NCBI GenBank assembly: GCA_963715025.1
Contig: CAVQQQ010000009.1
Location: 1,302,001 to 1,366,000, forward strand
Origin: DASSJT01 sp963715025
GTDB taxonomy: Bacteria; Actinomycetota; Actinomycetes; Actinomycetales; Dermatophilaceae
Length of the DNA: 64,000 bases
Direction of reading: 5' to 3'
The position numbers were made by a program, and so were the translations under genes. This document shows, piece by piece, positions 43,672 to 53,513 of this stretch (positions are counted from its first letter, which is position 1; the number at the start of each line of letters is the position of its first letter). The notes beneath the pieces are model-generated. The model ran no database searches. It was given only the letters and a program-made list of their open reading frames with translations, and was not told the DNA's origin.

Positions 43672-44543
43672 ACAGCGGGCAGCCCCGGCCGGGCGGAGCG
43701 CTGGTGACCGGGGCCGGCCGCGGCCTGGGCCGCGAGATCGCTGCCAGGCTCGCCAGACGGGGGTATGCCGTCCATGTCACCGACGTGGACGGCGACCTTG
43801 CGACCACTGCTGCCGCAGAGATCGGCGCTGCGACCGGCGGCCGCGTGCTCGCCTCGACGCTCGACGTCCGCGATGAGGCGGCGGTCCGGGAGGCGGCGCA
43901 GCGCACCGTCGAGGCGGCCGGCTCGCTAGGGCTGTGGGTCAACAATGCGGGCGTGCTCTCCACAGGCCCGGCCTGGGCCCAGAGCGGCGAGACGCGGCGC
44001 CTGATGTTCGAGGTCAACGCGCTGGGCACCATGCACGGCACGGTCGCGGCCCTTGAGGTCATGCGCCCGGCCGGGCGGGGTCACATCGTCAATGTCGTTT
44101 CCCTGGCCGGACTGGTGTCCGTGCCTGGCGAGGCGGTCTATTCCGCGACCAAACATGCGGTCATGGGGCTCAGTCTGTCGACCCTCGCTGACCTGCGGGT
44201 AGCCGGAGAAAAGGAGATCCACATCAGCTGCATCTGCCCGGACGGCATGTGGACGCCGATGCTGTTCGACAAGCTCGACGACGCGCAGGCGTCGATGTCC
44301 TTCTCCGGCACGCTGCTGCGCCCAGAGCAGGTCGCGGATCTCGTCGAGCGGGTCGTCGACCGGCCGCGTCCGGTTGTCACGGCGCCGCGCTGGCGCGGGC
44401 TGCAGGTGCGGCTCTTCGACGTGGCCCCCGGCGTGTCGATGCGGGTAGTGCCCGCTGTGGTGCGGCTGAGCCGGGCCCAGCAGCGGGCGAAGGCCAAGAG
44501 ACTGGCCCGCCGCACCACGGCCGAGCCCACGCCCGAGCGCTGA
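43668..44543 (+). CDS. Short-chain dehydrogenase/reductase
   Basis: 291 aa. ALVTGAGRGLGREIAARL, NNAGVLSTG, VNVVSLAGL and the YxxxK motif YSATKHAV. Partner of the FMO by overlap, so the two probably handle successive alcohol/ketone oxidation steps. The C-terminal region (RMVPAVVRLSRAQQRAKAKRLAR-type) is basic and helical, as in membrane-bound SDRs. Confidence 0.93.
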   Translation: MNSGQPRPGGALVTGAGRGLGREIAARLARRGYAVHVTDVDGDLATTAAAEIGAATGGRVLASTLDVRDEAAVREAAQRTVEAAGSLGLWVNNAGVLSTGPAWAQSGETRRLMFEVNALGTMHGTVAALEVMRPAGRGHIVNVVSLAGLVSVPGEAVYSATKHAVMGLSLSTLADLRVAGEKEIHISCICPDGMWTPMLFDKLDDAQASMSFSGTLLRPEQVADLVERVVDRPRPVVTAPRWRGLQVRLFDVAPGVSMRVVPAVVRLSRAQQRAKAKRLARRTTAEPTPER

Positions 44544-44657
44544 CAGCCAAGGCCTGGGCCGCGGCGCCCGCTTGGGCGTCGTCTCGGTGGAGTGGCGGCG
44601 GATGCCGAGCTGGCAGGGCAATGCGGCCGGGTATACCCCGGTCGGTACGCTCGAACG

Positions 44658-46295
44658 ATGGATGTCATCATCATCGGTGGGGTTGCCGGGGGGATGTCGG
44701 CCGCGACCCGGCTGCGCCGCCTCGACGAGGGCGCCAACATCATCGTGCTGGAGCGCAGCGGCCACGTCTCGTTCGCCAACTGCGGCCTGCCCTACCACGT
44801 GGGCGGTGTGATCAAGGATCGCTCGGCTCTCCTCCTGCAGACCCCCGAGGGCCTTGGCGCCCGGTTCGAGCTCGACGTCCGGGTCGGCCACGAGGTCCGG
44901 TCGATCGACCGCGAGGCGCAGACCGTCCAGGTCGTCGACGTCGCGAGCGGCGCTTCGTCCGCGCTCCACTACGACGCCCTGGTCCTCTCGCCGGGGGCGC
45001 GGCCGGTGCGGCCGCCCCTGCCGGGCATCGAGCGCGCCCTCACGCTGCGCGACATCGAGGACACCGACGCCATGGTGGCTGCGGTGGGACCAGCGCGGAC
45101 CTCCGTGGTGATCGGTGCGGGATTCATCGGCCTCGAGGTTGCGGAGAACCTGCACCGTCTGGGCCTCGACGTCACCATCGTCGAGGCCACGGCCCAGGTC
45201 ATGCCGCCGATCGACCCGGAGATGGCCTCGCGGGTGCACGACCGGATCCGCGGGGCCGGGGTGCGGCTCCTGCTCGGCTCCGCAGTCGAGGAGATCGGCG
45301 ATCGCGACGTGACGCTGTCCTCCGGTGACCGGGTCCCGGCCGATCTCGTGGTGGCCGCGATCGGCGTGCGCCCCGACACCACGCTCGCCACCGCAGCCGG
45401 GCTCGCCGTCGGGCCGCGCGGGGGGATCGCCGTGGACGCCCAGTTCCGCACGAGCGACCCCGCTATCTATGCCATCGGAGATGCCGTCGAGAAGCACGAC
45501 GCCGTCGACGGCGGCCCGGTCCTCGTGCCCCTGGCCAACACGGCGAACCGACAGGGCCGCACCGTCGCCGACATCATTGCCGGACGGTCCGGGACCGACC
45601 GGCCGGTGATCGGCACCGCCATCGTCGGGGCCTTCGGCCTGCAGGTCGGGGCCACCGGCTGGAGCGAGAAACGGCTGAGGGCGGCCGGCCGGGCGCACCG
45701 GGTGATCCACACCGCCCCCGCCTCGCACGCGAGCTACTACCCGGGCGCGGAGACCCTCGACCTCAAGCTCCTCGTCGACCCGGACACCGACCTGATCCTC
45801 GGCGCGCAGGCGGTGGGCGGAGACGGCGTCGACAAGCGCATCGACGTCATCGCCACCGCCATGGCCGGCGGGCTGACCGCGAGCGACCTCGCGGACCTGG
45901 AGCTGGCCTATGCGCCGCAGTTCGGCTCGGCCAAGGACCCGGTCAACATGCTCGGCTACGTCGACCACAACCTCAACGACGGGCTGCTGCGCTCGGTCCA
46001 GTGGCACGAGCTCGATGACGCGCTCGCGGCCGGTGCCACGCTCGTCGACGTCAGGTCGGAGGAGGAGCGTGCTGCCGGTGCGATCCCGGGCAGCGTGCAC
46101 TTGCCGATCGACGAGTTCCGCGACGGGCTCGCCCAGCTGCCGGAGGGCGACCTGGTCGTCCACTGTGCCGTGGGCGTCCGTGCCTACCTCGCCACGCGCA
46201 TCCTGGCCCAGCACGGCCGTAGTGCGGCCAATCTCGACGGCGGTTACCGCACCTGGGCCGCAGGGATCGCCTCCCGCCAGACTGTCAGCGCCTGA
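44658..46295 (+). CDS. CoA-disulfide/polysulfide reductase with rhodanese domain
   Basis: 545 aa. The FAD motif is VIIIGGVAGGMSAATRL and the redox Cys42 is in SFANCGLPYHVGG (single Cys, as in CoA-disulfide reductase rather than thioredoxin reductase). NAD motif: VVIGAGFIGLEVAENL. The C-terminal rhodanese domain (about 450-545) has the active Cys in LVVHCAVGVRAYLA. Fusions of this kind reduce CoA-disulfide, CoA-persulfide or polysulfides with NAD(P)H. Monocistronic. The preceding 114-base gap contains no octamer or strong repeat. Confidence 0.94.
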   Translation: MDVIIIGGVAGGMSAATRLRRLDEGANIIVLERSGHVSFANCGLPYHVGGVIKDRSALLLQTPEGLGARFELDVRVGHEVRSIDREAQTVQVVDVASGASSALHYDALVLSPGARPVRPPLPGIERALTLRDIEDTDAMVAAVGPARTSVVIGAGFIGLEVAENLHRLGLDVTIVEATAQVMPPIDPEMASRVHDRIRGAGVRLLLGSAVEEIGDRDVTLSSGDRVPADLVVAAIGVRPDTTLATAAGLAVGPRGGIAVDAQFRTSDPAIYAIGDAVEKHDAVDGGPVLVPLANTANRQGRTVADIIAGRSGTDRPVIGTAIVGAFGLQVGATGWSEKRLRAAGRAHRVIHTAPASHASYYPGAETLDLKLLVDPDTDLILGAQAVGGDGVDKRIDVIATAMAGGLTASDLADLELAYAPQFGSAKDPVNMLGYVDHNLNDGLLRSVQWHELDDALAAGATLVDVRSEEERAAGAIPGSVHLPIDEFRDGLAQLPEGDLVVHCAVGVRAYLATRILAQHGRSAANLDGGYRTWAAGIASRQTVSA

Positions 46296-46490
46296 ATCCG
46301 AAGGACCGAACGTCAGCGCCGGAGCACCATGGGCGGCGTTCGGCCGTCGGCGTCCCCGCTGAGCCCACGGCGGGCAGCCACGGCGCCGGTCAACCGCGCG
46401 CCGGTGCCGTCAGGGGGCTTACGAGAGGCCGTGCTCGGGGAGGGCTGCAGGAGCTCTCGCTCTTCGTGCGCAGATCCTGCCCGTAGTCGG

Positions 46491-46835
46491 TCATCTGCTC
46501 TCGACCGGCTGGCCGAGGGCTCTGGCCAGCGCGATATGCCCCCGTGCCTCGTCGTGGCGCTGCTGGCGCTGAAGGGTGCGCCCCATCAGCAGGCGGGCAT
46601 AGGCCTCGTTGGGCTCCCGATCCAGGATGCCGACGAGAACGCTCTCGGCTCGGCCGAGCTGGGCCGAGTGGTAGTAGGCGCGGGCAAGGAGCAGCTCCAT
46701 GTCGGTGGTGCCGTGAAGGATCTCTTCGCGGGAGGCCTCGTCGAGCAGTTCGGCGAGGATGCTCGCAGCCTGCGTGTAGTCCTTCTGGACGAACAGCGAC
46801 TGGGCCCAGGTGTATCGCAGGGAAATGGTGCTCAT
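46491..46835 (-). CDS. Small tetratricopeptide-repeat protein
   Basis: 114 aa, entirely alpha-helical in pattern. Three TPR-like units: YTWAQSLFVQKDYTQAASILAEL, ELLLARAYYHSAQLGRAESVLVGIL and AYARLLMGRTLQRQQRHDEARGHIA. TPRs mediate protein-protein contacts; no catalytic residue is seen. Divergent from the FMN oxidase gene across 48 bases. Confidence 0.85.
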   Translation of the reverse strand: MSTISLRYTWAQSLFVQKDYTQAASILAELLDEASREEILHGTTDMELLLARAYYHSAQLGRAESVLVGILDREPNEAYARLLMGRTLQRQQRHDEARGHIALARALGQPVESR

Positions 46836-46883
46836 GGCTCCACCAACTCAGTTCGAAATTCAACTATTCCGCTCCACCCGCTC

Positions 46884-48254
46884 ATGCTCAATGCTGTGCC
46901 CATGACCGTGCCTCCGCAATCGACCGCGCCGGGCCCCGGCCCGCGGCCAGCCCGCCCGGCTCCTCCTGCCGCTCTCCCGACCGGCCGGGACGTCCAAGGC
47001 GAGATCTACCGGGCTGGTGCCTACGGTCGCCGGGTCCGGGTCCCGGTCGCACCCGACGCGCTCGAGGCCGCTGCCGCGGAGGCGATGAGCCCGCGCGCCT
47101 GGGCGTACGTAGCCGGGTCGGCCGGACAGGAGCGCACGGCGCGGGCCAACCTCGAGGCGTTCCGCAGGTGGGAGATCGTGCCCCGGATGCTGCGGGACGT
47201 GTCCTCCCGCGATCTGTCGACGGCTGTCTTGGGCCGGCGCATGGCGGCGCCCCTCCTGTTTGCCCCCATCGGGGCGCTCGAGATGGCCGACCGAGACGCC
47301 GACCTCGCTGTTGCCAGGGCTGCCCGCGAGCTGGGCCTGCCCATGGTCATCTCGACCCAGGCGTCCCGCCCGATGGAAGGGACTGCAGCAGCGCTGGGCG
47401 ACGGCGAGCGGTGGTATCAGCTCTACTGGCCTGGCAACGACCGGCTCTGCGAGAGCCTGGTCCGCCGGGCCGAGGCCATCGGCGCCTCGGCTCTGGTCCT
47501 GACGCTGGACACCAACTATCTGGGGTGGCGAGTGCGCGACCTCGACCTGGGCTGGCTCCCGTTCGCTCACGGGATGGGCATCGCCCAGTACACGAGTGAT
47601 CCCGTCTTCACCGAATTGGTGCGTGCCCAGGCAGCCGAGCCGCGAGGGCCGCAGCCTCGGCCGACCCTCGCCGCCATCGCGACACTGCTGCGTCAGGCTC
47701 GGTCCTACCCCGGCTCGACGTGGACCAACCTCAGATCGCCGCTGGCGAGATCGGCTCCGGAGACGTTCATCAGGCTGTTCTCGCGCCCGTCGCTGACGTG
47801 GAAGGACCTGGAGTGGCTGCGCTCGCGAACCGCGATGCCATTGGTGCTCAAGGGAATCCAATCAGATCACGACGCACGCCTAGCAGTCGAGCACGGCGCC
47901 GATGCCGTGGTCGTGTCCAACCATGGCGGTCGCCAGGTCGACGGTGCGGTCGCCTCTTTGGATGCCCTGCCGGGGGTGGTCGACGCCGTCGACGGCCGGA
48001 TACCCGTGCTCTTCGACAGCGGAATCCGCAGCGGTGCGGACGTCTTCATAGCACTCGCGCTCGGCGCCTCGGCGGTCCTCGTGGGACGACCCTGGGTCTA
48101 TGGCCTGGCCCTGGCTGGCGAGGCCGGCGCTCGCGAGGTCATGCGCAACCTGATCGCCGAGCTCGACCTCACCATGGCGCTCACCGGGTGCACGTCGATC
48201 CCGGACATCTCCAGGGAGATGGTGCGCCCCCGCGCACACGCGGCGGGTGGGTAG
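46884..48254 (+). CDS. FMN-dependent alpha-hydroxy-acid oxidase
   Basis: 456 aa. Lactate-2-monooxygenase/glycolate-oxidase fold: LLFAPIGALEMADRDADL, YQLYWPGNDRLCES, VLKGIQSDHDARLAVEHGADAVVVSNHGGRQVDG and PVLFDSGIRSGADVFIALALGASAVLVGRPW. The catalytic His is in SNHGGRQ. Oxidises 2-hydroxy acids such as lactate. The N-terminal 35 residues are Pro-rich and not conserved in the family. ATG at 46884 or 46902; neither has a good ribosome-binding site. Confidence 0.92.
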   Translation: MLNAVPMTVPPQSTAPGPGPRPARPAPPAALPTGRDVQGEIYRAGAYGRRVRVPVAPDALEAAAAEAMSPRAWAYVAGSAGQERTARANLEAFRRWEIVPRMLRDVSSRDLSTAVLGRRMAAPLLFAPIGALEMADRDADLAVARAARELGLPMVISTQASRPMEGTAAALGDGERWYQLYWPGNDRLCESLVRRAEAIGASALVLTLDTNYLGWRVRDLDLGWLPFAHGMGIAQYTSDPVFTELVRAQAAEPRGPQPRPTLAAIATLLRQARSYPGSTWTNLRSPLARSAPETFIRLFSRPSLTWKDLEWLRSRTAMPLVLKGIQSDHDARLAVEHGADAVVVSNHGGRQVDGAVASLDALPGVVDAVDGRIPVLFDSGIRSGADVFIALALGASAVLVGRPWVYGLALAGEAGAREVMRNLIAELDLTMALTGCTSIPDISREMVRPRAHAAGG

Positions 48255-48473
48255 GCCGGCAGGCCCCCCCTCGTGCACCCGCGAGACGGGTGGCGCGGGG
48301 ACCAGGCGAGCAGCGCGCCCAGCTGCTGGACGGCATACCGGATAGGCCCCTGAATCGGCGTGTATCAGCAGACTCTGAAGGCGACTCCTTGTGGGCGTAA
48401 TCGTCGGTCGCGGGCCACAGGGGACTTCTTTCTGGCAGGTCGACCGACACCCTTTCGCAACAGGAGCTAGAGC

Positions 48474-48986
48474 ATGACCTCACGTCGTCGCATCGCCGCG
48501 ACCATGGGCGCCGCAGCCGCGGTGTTCGCCCTCACCACGGCCCCGGCCTTTGCCGGCAGCGCGCACTTCATCGGCAACCTCACCTCGGCCTCAATCTCGG
48601 GCATGAACCTGCAGGTCGACTTCAAGGAGGCCGGTCTGGAGAGCGGCTCCGTCGAGACCATCACGGCAGCGGCCCACCTCGACGCCACCTACCAGTGCAT
48701 CAACGGCGGTTCGCAGAACCCGTCCGACTCCAAGAAGACGACGGTCTCGGCTGAGGTCTCGCAGAGCGGTCAGTTCACGGCCGGCAAGAACGGCAACGTC
48801 GTCGGCTCCCTCCTGATCAGCGCCCCGTCCGCCACCAGCGTCCTGGACTGCCCGAGCGGCCAGACCTCGACCCTGACCCAGGTGGTCTACAGCAACGTGA
48901 CGGTCACCGACGAGACCAGCGGAGCGTTCCTGTCCATCCCGGGCACCTTCTCGGCCGGCGCAAAGGTCGGTCACGGCAACAGCTGA
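48474..48986 (+). CDS. Secreted protein of unknown function
   Basis: 170 aa, ATG behind CAACAGGAG. Signal peptide (about 1-27, ATMGAAAAVFALTTAPAFA). The mature part is Ser/Thr-rich and beta-patterned, with two Cys (ATYQCINGG, VLDCPSGQ) that may form a disulfide. Its high-GC, tRNA-friendly codon use and strong terminator suggest a well-expressed exported protein. I do not recognise a family. Confidence 0.8.
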   Translation: MTSRRRIAATMGAAAAVFALTTAPAFAGSAHFIGNLTSASISGMNLQVDFKEAGLESGSVETITAAAHLDATYQCINGGSQNPSDSKKTTVSAEVSQSGQFTAGKNGNVVGSLLISAPSATSVLDCPSGQTSTLTQVVYSNVTVTDETSGAFLSIPGTFSAGAKVGHGNS

Positions 48987-49003
48987 CCTGACTCCACGTC
49001 GTC

Positions 49004-49041
49004 GGGGCCGGACCGCCCGCCCGTGCGGGCGGTCCGGCCCC
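49004..49041. terminator. Strong terminator after the secreted-protein gene
   Basis: Perfect 17-base arms, GGGGCCGGACCGCCCGC (49004-49020) and its complement at 49025-49041, with a CCGT loop. It starts 18 bases after the stop codon. No U tract. It does not contain the GTATGCCG octamer, unlike the three hairpins at 10935-10975, 16735-16769 and 22277-22308. Confidence 0.85.
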
Positions 49042-49120
49042 GAACTATGTCCTGACCCAGGTCCGGCGCCGCGTGCCATCCAGGTGGTCAGGGGTGTGGG
49101 CGGTCCGACCGTCGACGCCG

Positions 49121-49378
49121 TCAGCGCTGACTCTGGCGCAGCACGGCCAGGCGGCGCTGGTACTCCTCCTCGTCGATCTCGCCCGCGGCGTAGCGCTCGG
49201 CGAGCTTCTGCTCACCGGTGTACTGGCCGTAGTGCCAATACCGGGCCCGCCCGCGTCGCGCGAAGACGAAGATCGCGGTCGCGATCAGCAGGAACCAGAG
49301 GAGCGGGAAGATGAACCACCATCCCGGCCCCCCGGCATACGGTCCGTAGTGGGTGATCACGTCTGCCGCGGTGGTCAT
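49121..49378 (-). CDS. SHOCT-domain membrane protein
   Basis: 85 aa. One N-terminal helix (about 20-40, WWFIFPLLWFLLIATAIFVF), a basic stretch, then the SHOCT module EQKLAERYAAGEIDEEEYQRRLAVL. SHOCT domains act as short oligomerisation units; this protein probably faces the cytoplasm with that part. An octamer copy lies near its N-terminal codons (49333-49340). Confidence 0.88.
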   Translation of the reverse strand: MTTAADVITHYGPYAGGPGWWFIFPLLWFLLIATAIFVFARRGRARYWHYGQYTGEQKLAERYAAGEIDEEEYQRRLAVLRQSQR

Positions 49379-49618
49379 GTCGACTCCTTCGATGGGTGAT
49401 GCAGTCGTTCCATCGTCGGAAATCGCCGGTCAGGCCGCGTCCCCCGCCGGTGGTCACCTGGACTACCGCCACGAACGCAGGCGCGGCGGTGCGGCTGCAC
49501 CCCCAGGGGTATGCCGGATCGGGGGGAGTGTTGATCTTCTGTTGTGGTGGCAACGCGAACTCGATACTCCGGCCCCGGGAGCCAGAGGCCGGCGGAACCC
49601 GGTCGAGCCTTGTGAGAC

Positions 49619-51046
49619 CTAGGTGAGGTTGTGCATGGCGGCCAGCAGGCCGGCATACCGCTGCCTGACCTCGGAACCCGCCTCGGTGGCAGCCGCATCC
49701 GCCTCGGTGACGGTGTCGATCGACAGGGGCCACTCGGGCAGGCGCGAGCCTTCGCCGTTCAGCACCCACGCGGCCTGGCGCGCCGCACCGATGCCGACGT
49801 ACTCGCCCGGCGAGGGCACCGCGACCGGGACGCCGAACAAAGCCGGCGCGATGGCCCGCACTGCCTCTGACGCCGATGCCCCGCCGATCAGAAGCACGCG
49901 CTCGACAGGAATCCCTTGGCGGCGCAGGGAATCGACACCGGACGCGAGGTTGCACAGCATGCCCTCGACCACCGCTCGAGCGAGGTTTTCCGGCGTGGCA
50001 TTCGTGCGGGTCAGACCGCTGAGCGTGCCCGTCGCGGAGGGCAGGTCTGGGGTGCGCTCGCCGTCGAGGTAGGGGAGCAGGGCCAGGCCGCCTCCGCCTG
50101 GCGGGGCCTGGAGGGCGAGCCGGTCGAGGCCGGCCAGGTCGGTCGCCAGCAGTGCCGCGCCGGCGGTCAGAACGCGAGCCGCGTTGAGCGTGCACATGAG
50201 CGGGAGGTGGCGGCCGGTGGCGTCCGCGAAGCCGGCCAGCTCGCCGGAGGCGTCCCGCACCGGGTGGTCATGGGTGGCGAAGACCGTGCCACTCGTGCCC
50301 AGCGACACCACGACGTCCCCGGGATGCGTGCTGAGGCCCAGTGCGGCGCCCATGTTGTCGCCCGTACCGGGGCCGACCACGAGCCCCGACGCGGTGCGCC
50401 CTGCCGCTTCCGCGGGCCGCAGCACCCGGGGCAGTCGCACCTCGTGGCCCAGGGCGCGAGCCACCAGATCGGGCCGGTACTTGTCGTCCGACGCGGACCA
50501 GTAGCCTGTGCCCGACGCATCCCCGCGATCGGTGGTCCACTCCTGAAAACCGTCCCCCTGCTTGAGAATTCGGCCGGTCAACCAGTCATGCGGAAGCGTC
50601 ACCGAGGCCACCCTGGAGGCGACCTCCGGCTCGTGCTCGGCGAGCCAGCGCAGCTTGGTCACCGTGAAGCTGGCCACGGGCACGCTGCCCACGGCGTCCA
50701 CCCACGCCTCCGGGCCGCCCAGCTCGTGCAGCAGCTGGGCGGCCGCACCGGCAGAGCGCGTGTCGTTCCACAGCAGAGCCGGTCGCAGTGGTCGGTCGGC
50801 CTCGTCGAGCGCGACCATGCCGTGCTGCTGGCCGCCTACCGCTAGAGCCGAGACGCCCTCCAGGATCCCGTCGTCTGTTGCCGACCGGTAGGCAACCCAC
50901 CAGGCCTCCGGGTCGACCTCCGTGCCCTCGGGATGCAACGCGCGACCGGTGCGAACCACCGCACCGGTCGCAGCGTCGCAGACGACGACCTTGCAGGACT
51001 GCGTGGACGAGTCGACACCGGCGACGAGCGCCTGACCGCGGCTCAT
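49619..51046 (-). CDS. xylB: Xylulokinase
   Basis: 475 aa. FGGY-family kinase: phosphate-1 loop VDSSTQSCKVVV, GGQQHGMV, the catalytic Asp in WNDTRS and the phosphate-2 region SLGTSGTVFATHD. ATP-dependent phosphorylation of D-xylulose to D-xylulose 5-phosphate. It is preceded on the same strand by a mannitol-dehydrogenase-family gene (22 bases gap) whose products are keto sugars; together they fit arabinitol/xylitol use. Confidence 0.93.
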   Translation of the reverse strand: MSRGQALVAGVDSSTQSCKVVVCDAATGAVVRTGRALHPEGTEVDPEAWWVAYRSATDDGILEGVSALAVGGQQHGMVALDEADRPLRPALLWNDTRSAGAAAQLLHELGGPEAWVDAVGSVPVASFTVTKLRWLAEHEPEVASRVASVTLPHDWLTGRILKQGDGFQEWTTDRGDASGTGYWSASDDKYRPDLVARALGHEVRLPRVLRPAEAAGRTASGLVVGPGTGDNMGAALGLSTHPGDVVVSLGTSGTVFATHDHPVRDASGELAGFADATGRHLPLMCTLNAARVLTAGAALLATDLAGLDRLALQAPPGGGGLALLPYLDGERTPDLPSATGTLSGLTRTNATPENLARAVVEGMLCNLASGVDSLRRQGIPVERVLLIGGASASEAVRAIAPALFGVPVAVPSPGEYVGIGAARQAAWVLNGEGSRLPEWPLSIDTVTEADAAATEAGSEVRQRYAGLLAAMHNLT

Positions 51047-51067
51047 GGGTGGCTGGCTCCTTGCTGG

Positions 51068-52561
51068 CTAGCTGGCTGGGCGGGCGTTCGCTTCCGACCG
51101 GGCTTCCAGCGTCGCCCGAGCACCGCGAGTGTGCAAGGAGTCCAGGGACGCGGTGTATGCCGCCACGAAGCGGGCATCCGCGGCGAGGTCGCCGAACAGG
51201 TCCGGGTCCCTGATGAAGGCGAGGGGGTCCGTGCGCTGGGCGCTCGCGGCCGCCATCACCCGCTCGCGGAGCCGGTCGACGACGTCGATCTTCTGCCCCT
51301 GCTCGTCGACGCCCTCGGCGTAGCGCGCCCAAGAGGCCACGACGAGAGCCGAGCGCTCGATGTCGCCGCCGGTGCGGAGGTTCTCCTTGATGACGGGGAC
51401 GAGCCACTTGGGGATGCGGTCAGAGCTCTCGGCGCAGAGCCGGGCCAGCGTGTCCCGGACCTCAGGGTTGGCGAACCGCTCGATGAGCTTACGGCGGTAT
51501 GCGTCGAGGTCGACGCCTGGCACCGGAGGGAGGGTGGGGCTGCCCTCGCGCTCCATGTAGTCGAGCAGGAACCTGACGAAGAGCGGGTCCTGGCAGACTT
51601 CGTGCGCGAAGCGGTAGCCCGCCAGGTAGCCGAGGTAGCACAGCGCCTGGTGGCTGGCGTTGAGCAGCCGCAGCTTCATCAGCTCGTAGGGCTCGACGTC
51701 CCCGACGAGCTGAACCCCGGCCGCCTCGAGCGGCGGACGGCCCTGCGTGAAGTGGTCCTCCAGAACCCACTGCGTGAACGGCTCGCACACAACCGGCCAG
51801 CCGTCGTCCACGCCGAACTCGTCGGAGAGCCGCTGGATGTCCTCGGGAGCGGTGACCGGCGTGATGCGGTCGACCATCGAGTTCGGAAAGGCGACGTGGG
51901 CCTCCATCCAGTCCGCCAGCTCGGGATCGCGGAGCCGGGCGAAGGCGGTGATCATCCGGCGGGCGACGCTCCCGTTGCCGGGCAGGTTGTCGCAGGACAT
52001 CACCGTGAACGGCGCTCGGCCCGACTCCCGTCGCTGCTGGAGCGCCGCGACGATGAAGCCGAAAACCGTTGTGGGAGGGCCGTCTCCAGAGAGGTCCGCC
52101 TGGATCGACGGGTCAGCCGCGTTGAACTCGCCGGTCACCTGGTTGACGAGGTAGCCACCCTCGGTGATGGTCAGCGAGACGATGCGGGTGCGGTCGTCGG
52201 CCAGCCGGTCGACCACGGCCTGCGGGTCGTCCGGCGCGAACATGATCTCGACGATCGAGCCGATCACCCGCGCTTCGCGATGGCCGTCGGGGTGCTTGAC
52301 CACCAGCGTGTACAGGCAGTCCTGGCTCCTCAGCGTGTCGACGATCCGGCGGTCGTGCGGCAGGGCGCCGACCCCGCAGATGCCCCAGTCCAGCGCCTGC
52401 CCAGTCTCGAGTAGGCGGTCGAGGTACATCGCCTCGTGGGCCCGGTGGAACCCACCGACCCCGAAGTGGACGATGCCTGCGGTCACCTTCGACCGGTCGT
52501 ATCCCGGCCGGCCGACTCGGGGGTCGAGCCCGCCCGGCGTGCGGGCGGACAGCGCTGTCAC
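51068..52561 (-). CDS. Mannitol dehydrogenase family polyol/uronate oxidoreductase
   Basis: 497 aa from a GTG six bases after GGAG. The N-terminal NAD-binding start is IVHFGVGGFHRAHEAMYLDRL; the catalytic KLRLLNASHQALCYLGYLAGYRF carries the K-x4-N-x2-H motif of long-chain polyol dehydrogenases. Likely reaction: D-arabinitol to D-xylulose or D-mannitol to D-fructose with NAD. The xylulokinase next door favours arabinitol; D-mannitol remains possible. The fourth gene of the sugar-alcohol operon. Confidence 0.92.
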   Translation of the reverse strand: MTALSARTPGGLDPRVGRPGYDRSKVTAGIVHFGVGGFHRAHEAMYLDRLLETGQALDWGICGVGALPHDRRIVDTLRSQDCLYTLVVKHPDGHREARVIGSIVEIMFAPDDPQAVVDRLADDRTRIVSLTITEGGYLVNQVTGEFNAADPSIQADLSGDGPPTTVFGFIVAALQQRRESGRAPFTVMSCDNLPGNGSVARRMITAFARLRDPELADWMEAHVAFPNSMVDRITPVTAPEDIQRLSDEFGVDDGWPVVCEPFTQWVLEDHFTQGRPPLEAAGVQLVGDVEPYELMKLRLLNASHQALCYLGYLAGYRFAHEVCQDPLFVRFLLDYMEREGSPTLPPVPGVDLDAYRRKLIERFANPEVRDTLARLCAESSDRIPKWLVPVIKENLRTGGDIERSALVVASWARYAEGVDEQGQKIDVVDRLRERVMAAASAQRTDPLAFIRDPDLFGDLAADARFVAAYTASLDSLHTRGARATLEARSEANARPAS

Positions 52562-52631
52562 GATGGTCTCCGTCCACGCCTCCGGAAGGTTGCACGGTGT
52601 GTCCAGGCTCTGGCGACCCGTGGTGCCACGG

Positions 52632-53513
52632 TCACTTGACCGCGCCCATGGACATGCCGCGCACCAGTTTGTCCTGCGCAGCGAACCCGGCGATGAGAAC
52701 CGGCAGCGACACGAGGACGGCAGCGGCGCACAGGCGCGCAAGGAACAGGCCCTCGTTCGTGATGAAACCGACGAGGAAGACCGGGGCCGTGCTGGCCCGG
52801 ACCGCTGTGAGGTTCACGGCGAACATGAACTCGTTCCAGCTGAAGATGAAGCAGATGAGGCTCGTCGCCGCGATGCCCGGGAGGATGACCGGCGTGATCA
52901 CCCGGACCAGGATGGTGGGCAGGCCCGCACCGTCGACCTGGGCGGCCTCGATGATCTCCACCGGGACCTCGGCGAGGAAGGACTGCATCATCCAGACCGC
53001 GATGGGCAGGTTCATGGCCGTGTAGAGGATGACGAGCGACCAGATGTTGTCGAGCATGCCGATCTGCTTGATGATCAGGTAGATCGGCAGCAGGGCGGCG
53101 ATCGCCGGCAGGAACTTGGTGGACAGGAAGAAGAACATCACGTCGGTCCACTTCTTCACCGGGCGCACCGACAGCGCGAACGCGGCCGGGATGGCGAGCA
53201 CCAGGACCAGCAGGGTCGACATGACGGCGGCCGTGGCCGAGTTGATGAGCGGTGCGGTCAGGCCCCGCTGGACCAGGTCGCTGTAGTGGCTGAACGTGAG
53301 CGGCGCGAAGAAACTGGGCGGGTTGGTGGCCGCGTCGGCCTCGGTGTGCAGGGACGTGAGGAACATCCAGGCGACGGGCGCGAAGAAGAGCAGGCCGAGC
53401 GCCCAGGCGATGATGCTCAGGATCGCGCTGCCCCGTCCCCTGCTGGGCTTGGGCTCGCGCCGCCGGCCGAGGCGGCGGCTGACCTGGGCGACTTCGGCTT
53501 GGGTGGCAGTCAT
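52632..53513 (-). CDS. ABC sugar transporter permease, MalG-like
   Basis: 293 aa from an ATG overlapping the previous permease stop. Six helices, with the EAA-loop motif EIIEAAQVDGAGLPTILVRVITPVILPG about 90 residues from the C-terminus. The partner of the MalF-like permease; no ATPase gene is present in the operon, so a shared MsiK-type ATPase encoded elsewhere is expected, as in many actinomycetes. Confidence 0.94.
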   Translation of the reverse strand: MTATQAEVAQVSRRLGRRREPKPSRGRGSAILSIIAWALGLLFFAPVAWMFLTSLHTEADAATNPPSFFAPLTFSHYSDLVQRGLTAPLINSATAAVMSTLLVLVLAIPAAFALSVRPVKKWTDVMFFFLSTKFLPAIAALLPIYLIIKQIGMLDNIWSLVILYTAMNLPIAVWMMQSFLAEVPVEIIEAAQVDGAGLPTILVRVITPVILPGIAATSLICFIFSWNEFMFAVNLTAVRASTAPVFLVGFITNEGLFLARLCAAAVLVSLPVLIAGFAAQDKLVRGMSMGAVK

